NCBI GenBank assembly: GCA_036521995.1
Contig: DATDGR010000054.1
Span: 1 to 38,412, forward strand
Reading direction: 5' to 3'
Source: Gp13-AA77 sp036521995
Lineage (GTDB): Bacteria; Acidobacteriota; Terriglobia; UBA7540
Length of the DNA: 38,412 bases
In this document: piece after piece, positions 23,650-32,887 of the stretch
Layout of the letters: each line of letters opens with the position of its first letter
Position numbering within the stretch: position 1 is the stretch's first letter
Program-made: the position numbers and the translations under genes
The notes under the pieces: generated by a model
What the model was told of the DNA's origin: nothing
Databases searched by the model: none
Seen by the model: the letters and a program-made list of their open reading frames with translations, nothing else

Positions 23650-26215
23650 GTGGCAAGTCGCCTACTCCGGTGCCGACCTCGCCGAGTCGCGGTGGTTGCT
23701 CAGGTACCCTCCGGGCAGCTCTCGCGTTACGTAACTTCGTGAAGTCGATTAGCGTCCCCTCGATGACCACTGAGCCATCCACATCCTCGATCCAAGTTGA
23801 GTTTTCAAGCGCCCAAACTCGACGTCCGTCGCGACCGCGCAGTTCACACTCCTGATTCGTCAAGGTGCGAGCCTGGCGAAGCCGATCCAGGAGCATGCTG
23901 CGGTCAGCGCGACTGGGATACATATCCCAGGCGGTGTGCCTCAGAACGTCTTCGCGTGAGGCGTAACCGAGAATGCGCGCAAAGGCCTCGTTGCAATCAA
24001 GAATCTTTCCTTCCGGCGTGGTGCGAAACACACCGGCCAAGTTTCTCTCGAAAAGCATCCGGTAGCGCTGCTCGGACGCGCGCAGTTCGTCCTCGGCGTT
24101 TTTTCGGGCGGTGATATCGCGCGCTAGGCCACGGACTGTCCGATATACTCCCTCCGCGTCAGGTACCGGGCTGAGCCGGCCGAGAAACCACCGCCGGCCT
24201 CCCAGCACTTCGAGCGGGTATTCTATGCCTTCTGGGCGACCGGTCTCCAGAACCCGCCGAAACGCATCCATGGACGTTCGCGCAAGATCGCCTTCCAGAA
24301 CCTCGGTGACGCGCTTACCGATCAACTCTGCTCGTGGCCGGACCAGCAGGCTCTCGTCGGCGGCCCAGATGTTGAGATAGGTGCCGTCGCGGTCGAACTC
24401 CATGACCACCTCGTCGATTGAGCCCACCAGCGCTCGAAGCCGCGTCTCGCTGCCGCGCAGGGCCTTTTCGCTCTTTTCAAGCTCGGTCACATCCTCGGCC
24501 GACCCAACGATCCCGGCAATCCTCTTGCCAACGTACAACGGGGCAATGTTGAAGAGCAAGGTTCAGTGGCTCCCATCCTTGCGAACGATTCTGGTTTGGC
24601 ACGCCGAAACGGGGACTCCTTCTCTCGATGCTTTGGCAAGGGCTGCGCCAAAGGCCCCCCCATCCTCCGGCGACAGGAGCACAGCATAGGGCTGTCCAGT
24701 CAAACCCCCAACAGAATACCCGGTAATCTCTGCGGCCCGGCGATTGACGAAGGTGAAGCGCCCCTCCAGATCAAGCACTGCAATCCCGTTCGTGACGCTC
24801 TCCATGACGCTTTCGCGGAACTGCTGGGCTTGTTTTAGCGCCGCCTGAGCGCGGACGCGGTCGGTCACTTCCCGTGCCACACAAAGCACCACGGGCCCTT
24901 CCGCACCCTCCCGGCGCAGAGAGTTCTTGTACTCCAGGATGAGCTCATCGCCGTTGCTGGTCAGCGCTTTCATCAAGCCTTGAGCACGGCCCTCTTGGCG
25001 CAGTGCGTCGAGGTACGCGTCGAACTGCGGCCGCCGGTCGGGAGAGAGAAAATCCACGATGTTTCGCCCCAACAGGTCCTGCGAGTTCTTGAACCCCAAC
25101 CGGCGGGCGACGGCCAGAGACGCGCTCAGAATCGTTCCTGAGAGGTCATGCGTGCCCACAAAATCCTCAGTGCTCTCCAGAAAGTCGCGGTATCGATCCT
25201 CGCTTTCTCGCAGCGCCCTTTCCTTAGCCTGGTTGACCAGCCGCAGATGCTCGCTCTCCGTCAGATCCTCGACAACGAGGAGCAATTCAGGCTTGCCTTC
25301 CATGACACGAACGAGATCGACCAGCGTAATTCGAGCCGGAAGGCGCACCTCCCGGAGCTTGCAGGTTACACGCAGGAGGACATCCTGGGTGGTGGCCCGG
25401 CCGTTCACCGCCGCCGTCCCGGGGTGAGGCAAATCCTCCGTGCGAATAATGTCACCGAGCGGTCGCCCTTGAACCTCTTCCTGCCGCAGGCCAAAGTAAT
25501 CTAGGAAGGGCTGGTTCGCGGACTGGATGCGCAGATTGTGAGTTACCACGAGCAGCCATGACGGCACACTGTCCACAATTTCTCTCGCATAACGTTCCGC
25601 TTCGAGCAAGTCCTGCCGGTGTTCGATCCGGTCCCGGAGAGCGCGAGCCTGTCGACGCCGGCGAGAACCACCCAGCAGTATGCCGAGAACCTCAATGAAG
25701 AGGCCGACAGCCACAACCTGCAGCCAGACCACCTGGCGAAGTGCTTCAAAGGCCTCGTTCCGGTCGATCCTCTGGTTCAACACCCAACTTGTATCGGTGA
25801 TGAGACGGAGGGCGGCGAGCGTCGGAGGGCCATGATAGTCCGTTACCGGACCGAACTGGGAGCGCGGCCCGGATGCCAGTGCGGCTGACACAGTGCGATT
25901 CGGTGCCGGCTGGCACGTCAGCGGACCGGCCCTTGCGGTACCACGACGCGGGAGGACGCAGACAGTGTCACTCTCTTGGCCCACGGCAATGGTTGTAAGC
26001 CGGGAGTGACGGTAACTCGGGACAGCAGCATACTCGGGCTGAATGTGACCAGCAGTCCCTCCGGCAACCAAGAATGCGCCCAGGACAAGTGCCAGGAGGA
26101 TTCGCCACGAGACTTGGAATCCTGCTCGAACCAGTTCGACCCAGACTTCCCCTTTAGGGCCGGCGCGTGAATCCCTAGCGCCGACTTGGCGACAGCCGGG
26201 GCTTCTGGGGCGCAA
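23650..26215 (-). pseudogene. Multi-PAS membrane sensor protein, interrupted and truncated
   Basis: Minus-strand reading from about 26215 gives a membrane segment (ILLALVLGAFLVAGGTAG), a short periplasmic part with YRHSRLTTIAVGQESDTV, a second membrane segment (VVWLQVVAVGLFIEVLGILL) and three PAS domains. It stops at a TGA (24563-24565) in KDGSH*TLLFNIAP. The same frame continues directly with two more PAS domains (for example RYRMLFERNLAGVFRTTPEG) and a PAC-like GTLIDFTKLRNAR, then dissolves beside pilD. The stop is at a place where PAS proteins often have Trp, so TGG to TGA is the simplest explanation. The expected histidine kinase or GGDEF output domain is missing, and the periplasmic domain looks internally deleted. 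Two separate proteins translated independently would be the alternative. Confidence 0.7.
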
Positions 26216-26471
26216 GTTCCCCCCTTTCCAACTCGACTCAACGGTATGTAGAATAGCCTGTCGTCAACACACTTCACACAAGGACAAGACATATGCATTG
26301 TTGAGGCAGAGTACAAACTCTGGTCGCGGATTGCTGACCTCGGGGTTATGATCGAGCGCTGGCGCGCGCCTAACTGATGCGAAACAAAGGGCAGGGTAAG
26401 TATGACCAGATACAAAGAGGATTCGTGATTCATACGTTCGCAGCGAAAGCCCGCAATGGAAAGGTATCTGA

Positions 26472-28535
26472 ATGAAGCGTGCTCGCCGATTCGCTATCCT
26501 GGCACTCTTGACAGTGTCCATAATTCTCCTCATGGCCGACCAGGCTCGCCAAGCCGCGGAGCTGACGCGCGTCACGGGGCCTGCCGACGACTGGCCGGTG
26601 TACGGGCACGATCCCGGCGGCATGCGTTACTCACCCCTCACCGAGATCAATCGCAAGAATGTCAGTCGGCTCCAGGTGGCTTGGACGTTTCACACCGGCG
26701 ACGTTTCGGACGGCAGCGGTAATCGCCAGCGGAGCGGGTTCGAGACCACGCCCATTCTGGTAGACGGCACGCTCTACTTCTCCACGCCGTTCAATCGCGT
26801 GATCGCGCTCGACCCCAAGACTGGACGCCAGCGCTGGGCCTACGATCCCAAGATCGATCTCACCTGGGACTATGGGGACGGACTGGTGAATCGTGGCGTC
26901 GCCACCTGGCTGGATTCGACGCAGCTCCCGGCAGGCTCCTCACCCGGTGTCTGCCGCCGCCGGATTTTCGAGGCTACGCTCGACGCGCGCCTGATCGCCC
27001 TTGATGCGGCCGCCGGAAAGCCTTGTGCGGACTTCGGCCAGAACGGTGAGGTCAGCCTGCAAGACGTGCCGCGCTACCGCAAGGGCTGGTTTCACATGAC
27101 GTCGCCGCCCGCCGTGGTTGACGACATCGTGGTGGTGGGATCGGCCATCAACGACAACAATCGCGTGGGCATGCCGAGTGGCGTGGTGCGCGCTTACGAC
27201 GCCCGCTCGGGCAAGCTGCGCTGGAACTGGGATCCGATCCCGCCGAACGCCGCAGATGCGGCCTCGAAGCCGATGGGAGAGGCCTGGTGGAGCGGGGCGG
27301 GCAATGCATGGTCCATCCTGTCGGTCGATCCCGAGCGTCACCTGGTGTTCGTGCCGACGGGCAGCGCCAGCCCGGATTTCTACGGGGCAGGTCGCCTGGG
27401 CGACGACAAATGGGCTGACTCCGTGGTGGCGTTGCGCGCCCAGAGCGGCGAGATGGCCTGGGGCTTTCAGCTTGTGCACCATAACCTGTGGGACTTCGAC
27501 ACCGCCAGCCCTCCGCTGCTGGCCACCCTCGAGCACGATCACCGGCAAGTCGAGGTGGTGATTCAAGGTAACAAGACCGGATTCCTTTACACGCTGGATC
27601 GCGACACGGGTAAGCCGGTGTTTCCGGTGGAAGAGCGCCCCGTTCCGCAGAGCGATGTCCCGGGCGAGCAAACCTCGCCAACCCAACCGGAACCCGTGGC
27701 TCCGCCGGCGCTGGGCCGCCAGCAGATGACCGCCGATGATGCCTGGGGACTGACTCCCGCTGACCGTGAAACCTGCCGCAAGTGGATCAGCACCCTGCGC
27801 AATCCGGGCCTGTTCGCCCCGCCCAGCCTCCAGGGAACCCTCAACATACCCGGGTCAATCGGGGCCTTGAACTGGGGCGGCTACGCCTTCGACCCCAAAC
27901 ATGCGCTGCTGTTCGTGAACAGTAACAATATCCCTTACATCGTGAAGCTGATTCCACGCGCTCAGCTCGCCGACGCCAGAACGCACGGGCCTCAAGGGGA
28001 ATACGCCTCCCAGATCGGCGCGCCTTATGGCATGTACCGCAACGTTCTGTTCTCGCCTTCAGGCCTGCCCTGCAGTCCGCAGCCCTGGGGTCAGATGTCT
28101 GCCGTTGATATGAAGACCGGCAAGATCCGCTGGCAGGTCCCACTCGGCTCCATGCGTGACGTCATCACCAACTGCGCTCTTTGCCACGGCAGCGGCGCCC
28201 CAAGCGGCGCTACGGGCACGGCGACTCCCGCGCCAGCGGCCGCCGATGCGCCCAAGCTCTCCGATGCTTCCGGGTCGCTCAGTCTGGGCGGTCCCATCGT
28301 AACTGCCGGCGGACTGGTTTTCATCGCAGGGACCCTGGACCCGCACCTGCGCGCCTTTGATGTCGAAACTGGCAAAGAACTCTGGCGGGCGGAGCTGCCC
28401 GCCAGCGCTCACGCCACGCCCATGACCTATCGACTGCCCAATGGCAAACAATACGTGGTGATCGCTGCGGGCGGTCATCCCAAGGTGCGTGAAGCAAAAC
28501 AGAGCGATGCCCTGGTGGCGTTTGCTCTGCCGTAG
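26472..28535 (+). CDS. PQQ-dependent dehydrogenase (quinoprotein), with a CxxCH motif
   Basis: The product is 687 residues with an N-terminal signal or anchor (RFAILALLTVSIILLMA) and an eight-bladed PQQ propeller. It shows DWPVYGHDPGGMRYSPLTEI, repeated AxDxxTGxxxW blades (VIALDPKTGRQRWAYDP, VRAYDARSGKLRWNWDP, LRAFDVETGKELWRAELP) and GSASPDFYG. It resembles membrane-free glucose/alcohol quinoprotein dehydrogenases that oxidise sugars or alcohols in the periplasm. Near residue 568 it has NCALCHGSG inside an approximately 50-residue Ala/Pro-rich insertion between the last blades. CxxCH is the haem c attachment motif, but the insertion is too short for a standard cytochrome domain. The start has GGAAAGG 7 nt upstream. 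It is divergent from the decayed PAS gene. Confidence 0.9.
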   Translation: MKRARRFAILALLTVSIILLMADQARQAAELTRVTGPADDWPVYGHDPGGMRYSPLTEINRKNVSRLQVAWTFHTGDVSDGSGNRQRSGFETTPILVDGTLYFSTPFNRVIALDPKTGRQRWAYDPKIDLTWDYGDGLVNRGVATWLDSTQLPAGSSPGVCRRRIFEATLDARLIALDAAAGKPCADFGQNGEVSLQDVPRYRKGWFHMTSPPAVVDDIVVVGSAINDNNRVGMPSGVVRAYDARSGKLRWNWDPIPPNAADAASKPMGEAWWSGAGNAWSILSVDPERHLVFVPTGSASPDFYGAGRLGDDKWADSVVALRAQSGEMAWGFQLVHHNLWDFDTASPPLLATLEHDHRQVEVVIQGNKTGFLYTLDRDTGKPVFPVEERPVPQSDVPGEQTSPTQPEPVAPPALGRQQMTADDAWGLTPADRETCRKWISTLRNPGLFAPPSLQGTLNIPGSIGALNWGGYAFDPKHALLFVNSNNIPYIVKLIPRAQLADARTHGPQGEYASQIGAPYGMYRNVLFSPSGLPCSPQPWGQMSAVDMKTGKIRWQVPLGSMRDVITNCALCHGSGAPSGATGTATPAPAAADAPKLSDASGSLSLGGPIVTAGGLVFIAGTLDPHLRAFDVETGKELWRAELPASAHATPMTYRLPNGKQYVVIAAGGHPKVREAKQSDALVAFALP

Positions 28536-28874
28536 TTCCTTGACCCCACCGAGTATCGGCATCGTCGATGAAAACCGGCGAGCTCATACATAGGCAGCAA
28601 GCAAAACCGTTGGCAGGAGATTGGTTTTTTGGCGGGGAAACCGGGGCAACCGGCGTCTTGACAATCGGTCGTGACTCATTTTGAGCCCTGAGGCCACGGC
28701 CAAAGTTCCAAAGCGCTAACCTAAGCAGAATTCCACCCGAATCGCTCTTCATCCAAGCACAAACATCAGAGACGAGAGCGCGCTCCACATCCACGGTTTG
28801 CCGACTTATCGTCAAGTGAGCTTTGAGATAAGTTAGATTCTGGTTGCCGGCCCACCGGGGGAGGAGGAAAAACC
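28536..28874. other. Intergenic region before the membrane metalloprotease gene
   Basis: This stretch of 339 bp has no supported gene. AAAACC (28603-28608) can pair with GGTTTT (28623-28628) followed by more T residues, a possible weak terminator for the PQQ dehydrogenase gene. TTGACA at 28658-28663 could be a -35 box for the next gene, but the -10 position (TTGAGC) is poor. Confidence 0.4.
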
Positions 28875-29564
28875 ATGCGAGTGGCAATGAATTGTTTTGC
28901 AGGAGTTGCCTTGTTTCTTCTGACGGCACTTGCTTTCGAGTTTCATGAACTCTCGCATCATTTTCTCGGGTGGACTGTCTGCGGCCACCTCGGCACCGTT
29001 ACCTTCACTCAGTTTGAAGTCGCCAAGGGATGCGGTGGCGGAGAGGCTCGTGTCGTCGAGCTCTTTGGGCCCGTGGTCAGCATGGCACTCGCATATGCTG
29101 GGGCGCTCCTGGTCTTAAAACGGTCGTCGTTGTTCCGCTTTGGCCTGATATTCGCCAGCTATTTCCATCTGAGATTTCTGCCCGCGCTGTTGGGAGGAGG
29201 GAACGACGAGGTTGATGTCGTGCGCCAGACCAGATGGCTTCATGGATCGTCCTATGCCGTAGCCGTCATCCTTTTTGCCCTGGCGTTACCGCCACTGATA
29301 GTCGCCGGGCGGGCTCTTGAGGGCCGCTGGAAATGGATAGTCTTCGCACTGGCTTATCTCTTGCCCCTGCCTGTGCTGGCCCTATCAGACCGATTCGATT
29401 TGTTTCTCGCTGGGCCGCATCCGCGTTTCCCGGCGCTTGCCTCGGTTACTTGGCTCAACATTCCTCTGATCGTGCTTATCGTGATCGTTGCGTTCACGAT
29501 TGCGCTTCTCCTGATCGCCAGGTTGCTAGCTCCCTCGGACCTCATAATCCACCTCGTTGATTGA
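28875..29564 (+). CDS. Small integral-membrane protein with HExxH motif (putative zinc metalloprotease)
   Basis: The product is 229 residues with about five to six hydrophobic segments. In the first one, FEFHELSHHFLG places His24-Glu25-x-x-His28 in a membrane-embedded position, as in site-2 proteases (M50-type). A later GGGNDEVDV could supply an acidic metal ligand, but the classic NPDG motif is absent, so assignment to M50 is tentative. VVELFGPVVSMALAYAGALL and the other helices suggest an inner-membrane protein. The ribosome-binding site GGAGGAGG is strong, ending about 7 nt before the ATG. Substrate and pathway are unknown. No obvious partner lies nearby. Confidence 0.65.
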   Translation: MRVAMNCFAGVALFLLTALAFEFHELSHHFLGWTVCGHLGTVTFTQFEVAKGCGGGEARVVELFGPVVSMALAYAGALLVLKRSSLFRFGLIFASYFHLRFLPALLGGGNDEVDVVRQTRWLHGSSYAVAVILFALALPPLIVAGRALEGRWKWIVFALAYLLPLPVLALSDRFDLFLAGPHPRFPALASVTWLNIPLIVLIVIVAFTIALLLIARLLAPSDLIIHLVD

Positions 29565-29601
29565 GGTTGAGAGGTAAATCCTACGCCGTCATTCGGAGCA
29601 C

Positions 29602-30850
29602 TCAGTTTCCGCGACGGAGAGCGACGTACGGGCATCGCCGTCGAAAAGCCATGATAGTACGTTGCAGAGGTCGCCACGACCCGACCTCGTGTTCCGCGCG
29701 CGCCGAGACCGCTACACTTCCAGGCGCACTCCACGACGTGACAATCCCTGCAGAGGGCCAGGGATTCAGCGGCTTCAAAGCCGCAGTCCAGTTCGTGACC
29801 AGGGTGATCAAGCTCGACTCGGGCCGGTCGGACGTCACGACGACGAACTTCTGACCGTCCGGCGTCACGTCAAACAGAGGCATTGCGATATTCGGCGGGT
29901 TCATTTCGAAGAGCGGACGAATGGATTTAACCTGAAGGGAATTCGCGCTTAAAGCGATGTCCGCCTCCATCAGGCGGTTGCCGATGGTCGAGTAAAACAG
30001 CTTCCCGTCTCGGGCCCATCGTACCGCCCATCCCCCGGTGTGCGAAATCTGGTATTTCCCGCCGGGTCCGGGAAAGGGAATCACATAGACTTCGGGACGC
30101 CCGGACTCATAGGAGAAATAGGCAAACCAACGGCCGTCGGGAGAGAAATTCCCGTCGTAGACCCCGGCGTCGGTGTGCACCACCTGGAAGGGTTTCTTGT
30201 CGCCCGTCAGAGGCAGGATCCAATTCTCTTCGTGTCCTTCGGTGGCGTTGAAAGCGTCGAAGGAAAGGTATTGGCCGTCGGGAGACCAATCGACAACGGT
30301 CAAATAGGAACTGAAGAGGCTGGATTCCGGGGTGAAGAGCGTCTCGGCTTCACCAGACCCACCCGTGGGCTTACGGGAAGATGGCCCTCGGGTCGCCGCC
30401 CGGCCCCGCATAAGCGACGTATTTCCCATCAGGGGACCACACCGACCAGATCTTCGCCCCGGATCCAAACGTCAGCCGGGTGCTGACGGCGCCCGACACC
30501 GGAAACGACCACAGTTCGTCGGTCCCGGTTTGGTGGTTGGCGACGCGAGCGAGGACCTGCTTTCCGTCGGGTGAAATTTTTGGCGAATTGTACTCGGCGA
30601 CCTCGCCCAGGGAGCCAAGGGGGTTGCCGCTGCGATCGAACCACTCGAGGCGAGCCGTCGGGGATGCTCCCTGATAAGCCAGGATGGAAGCGCTGGTGGC
30701 GGAGACGTTGTCAGCCTGAGCGAGCGACGTCGCCTTGCCCGACAGGGTACCGGTCGAGGGGTCAAACGGCTGCGCGAGCACACCCGTGCCGTGCAACCGC
30801 GGGAGGTAGGAGCCATTGTGGAGATTGCGGAGGTTGGTGGCCTGCACCAT
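29602..30850 (-). pseudogene. TolB/WD40-like propeller fragment, frameshifted and N-terminally truncated
   Basis: Two overlapping minus-strand frames read as one propeller: first LEWFDRSGNPLGSLGEV and ISPDGKQVLARVA down to YVAYAGPGGDPRAIF, then, after a frame change, RKPTGGSGEAETLF, VVDWSPDGQYLSFDAF, FSPDGRWFAYFSYESGRPEV and DVTPDGQKFVVVTSDRPESS. Removing one C from the run at 30375-30377 restores IFRKPTGG. The pattern is that of the C-terminal propeller of Ser/Thr kinases or TolB-like proteins common in Acidobacteria. The kinase or N-terminal part is missing beyond 30850. The usual end (NWTAALK, near 29773) is read through for 56 more codons. I take it as a pseudogene. Confidence 0.7.
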
Positions 30851-31045
30851 CGCTACGAACGGCGTGCAGCGTAAGGTCGGGCTCGAACATATCGAGTCCC
30901 CTGGCCAGTGAACCGCATTTTTACTGGGTTTTGGCGAACCACACCCTCTAGGATCGGCCCGGAAACCAGCCTCACGGCAGTCGTAGCGCAGGGCTCGCGT
31001 GGCCCGGCGGCATTTCGTGTTGCTTCGAGAGGACGATTGACAAAA

Positions 31046-31783
31046 TCAAAGAGAAGGGCCGTGGGCCTTGCAAGACGAGTCCTGCTCTACAGTCGCTGCC
31101 TTTCGACGCCGCCGGAAGGCAAGTCCCAGTGACCCCAGCGCCAGCAGGCCGAGCGTAGCCGGCTCAGGTGTGCTCGAGGTTTGCCCGGCCAGGATGGTCT
31201 GATTCGCGACGGTGTCGTACGCGTAGCCGAGCAGCGTGGCATCAACGAAAGGAAGGCCTGCAGACCGGCCGGCAACGACGTTCAATTCGGCCCAGCCATA
31301 GTGGTCTTGGCCGTTGACCGACAAAAACAACCCTAGGAACCTGTTCGTCACGTTCGGCCAGCTGCCTTGATTCCCGTCGTTGCTGACAAGGGCCATCATC
31401 CCGCCGTAAGTCCAGAATTTTCCGGGGTAGGCACTGCCGATACGGGCTCCGGCCTTCAGAGCGAAGGGTTGGTACCCCCAAAAAGCGCCGTTAGTTCCTG
31501 CTGTACGATTAATTCCAATGGACAGGCCGGCTAAGGACCCGGTAGCCCAGTCAAAGAAGTTGAAGTCGACGACGCCATCGTGGTTGAGGTCGATCGGGAC
31601 AGTCGTCGGAGCCCCCGGAGTCCCCGGAACCATGGAAATGTTAGCCGGCGTATAGATGATGTCAGCGCTGGCAGGTTGCGCCGCAGCGAGCAGACCGATT
31701 CCGGCCGCCCCGGCAGCTGTGGCATAACCTGTTAGACGTTTACTAAGGCTCTCTCTGAGCTGAGCTTTCTGACGTGATTTCAT
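31046..31783 (-). CDS. PEP-CTERM sorting-domain exported protein
   Basis: The product is 245 residues. A long signal region (SKRLTGYATAAGAAGIGLLA followed by AAQPASADIIY) precedes a beta-rich body that includes PIDLNHDGVVDFNFFDWATG. The C-terminus has STPEPATLGLLALGSLGLAF then RRRRK, the PEP-CTERM tripartite sorting signal processed by exosortase. Thirteen or more residues follow the basic cluster, slightly more than usual. A GGGGG ribosome-binding site is 5 nt before the ATG. Such proteins are surface or exopolysaccharide-associated. It is a paralogue of the protein at 32888-33622 (shared HYGWAE, AYAYDTV, LAGQ). No exosortase gene is in the window. Confidence 0.85.
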   Translation of the reverse strand: MKSRQKAQLRESLSKRLTGYATAAGAAGIGLLAAAQPASADIIYTPANISMVPGTPGAPTTVPIDLNHDGVVDFNFFDWATGSLAGLSIGINRTAGTNGAFWGYQPFALKAGARIGSAYPGKFWTYGGMMALVSNDGNQGSWPNVTNRFLGLFLSVNGQDHYGWAELNVVAGRSAGLPFVDATLLGYAYDTVANQTILAGQTSSTPEPATLGLLALGSLGLAFRRRRKAATVEQDSSCKAHGPSL

Positions 31784-32180
31784 GGATTCCCCCTTTGCGT
31801 TTCCGTCGCAGGGCGTAGAAGAGTGAGAATAAACGAAAAGTTTAGAATCTCCTATAGAGTTTTCTGCCGCGTCCCCGCCGAGGGACTGCTGTCCATCAAA
31901 CCAGCGGAACTGATGCTCTTTTTCACCGGCACCGACAGCGAACTCGCCCTACTTGGGAAGCCGCAGAATTTCGGTAATTCCGTACTGGTAGAAAACCTAT
32001 ATCGGAAGCTGGCGGTACTTAGGGAAAGTCACGCGGCAGGTGTAAGCCCGGGCCAAGAGGAAGCAGACCAGCTTGCGAATGCTAAGGCAGTGGCACGAAG
32101 CTGACTTCGCACTGCCCGAGGGTCTCGACAGTAGCAAGAATGGATGGAAAAGCACCCAAGCAGCGAGTCCCAGCAAGGGA
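31784..32180. other. Region between the first PEP-CTERM gene and the ThuA fragment
   Basis: About 400 bp. A 93-codon plus-strand frame (31823-32104) is open, but I recognise no family and see no ribosome-binding site. It is probably part of the degraded zone. Confidence 0.4.
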
Positions 32181-32387
32181 TTCCGACTCTCCCTCTCGCA
32201 TACTTCCATCCTGTTAACAGCGAAGATGGTGGAGTATCTGGGAGACAAGACGGGCGGGTGGATGACGACAATCACTTACGACCCCGCCTCGATCACTGCC
32301 GACAATCTCAAGCAATATGATGCGATCTTCCTGGGCAGCACGACCGGCGCGTTTCTGGATGAACCGCATGATGAAGCTGCGACCCAG
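32181..32387 (+). pseudogene. ThuA-like domain fragment
   Basis: The plus-strand text SLSHTSILLTAKMVEYLGDK, then TITYDPASITADNLKQYD and AIFLGSTTGAFLDEPHDEAA, matches the start of ThuA-type (glutamine-amidotransferase-like) domains, where HSSI...ALGKKTGAW...NLAQYD is typical. It has no proper start, and the homology ends at about 32387, after roughly 70 residues of a domain usually over 200 long. It abuts an antisense lactonase fragment with almost no gap. Confidence 0.65.
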
Positions 32388-32856
32388 CCGAAGGGCGTCG
32401 TCCCGCTCGAGGGGTGGGAAAGAGGGCCCGCGGTCAGTCCACTTTGCAGCACGCGATACGTATCGATCAGATTCGTGTTCTTTTCGGTGACCACGAGGAA
32501 GGACCCGTCCGGCGTAAATCCGACCTAGGTGGCCCAGCTGCGGCTCCGCCGGCAAGCGGACGGCTGGAGCCGGCCAGCATTCTCAGCCTCCTATCAGGAT
32601 CAAGCTCAAAGCCGGCAATGTTGGGAGTGCCGCCGGCATTGAGGACGTAGACCAAGTCCTTGTAGCGCGCGATGCTGACCGGTTCCGTGCCACCAGAAGG
32701 GAATGCGCCCACCACCTTCAGTCCGAGACGGCCGGCTTGCATCACAGAAATGTTGTTACTTCCTGCGTTCAAAGCGCCCTGACTTAGAGCGTCGACAGTG
32801 CTGCCTCCCAGTTCTGCTGTTATACTCCCATAGGCCGGGGATTCTGCAAACGCGAC
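32384..32856 (-). pseudogene. YVTN/lactonase-type beta-propeller fragment, frameshifted
   Basis: Minus strand, in order: LSQGALNAGSNNISV, VVGAFPSGGTEPVSIARYKD, LVYVLNAGGTPNIAGFELDP and LAGGAAAGP. After a one-base shift near 32525 it continues VGFTPDGSFLVVTEKNTNLI, DTYRVLQSGLTAGP and SSGTTPFGW. This is a 6-phosphogluconolactonase/YVTN-like propeller that normally continues past TPFGF. The homology stops at 32384, exactly where the ThuA fragment ends on the other strand. QGAL joined directly to NAGSNN also suggests an internal deletion. There is no start codon, so it is not functional as such. Confidence 0.65.
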
Positions 32857-32887
32857 TCAGCTCAATTGATGAGGAGGGATAAGCCTC

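Noticed and set aside
24563..24565. The TGA in the PAS protein as a second selenocysteine codon
   Set aside because: The site fits Trp in PAS domains, there is no redox context and no SECIS-like hairpin was recognised just downstream; other lesions show the gene is decayed.
28321..28929. A 202-codon minus-strand frame across the end of the PQQ dehydrogenase gene and the following gap
   Set aside because: It is antisense to conserved propeller sequence over half its length and has no protein family features.
31823..32104. A 93-codon plus-strand frame before the ThuA fragment
   Set aside because: It reads moderately protein-like, but no family, ribosome-binding site or continuation was found.
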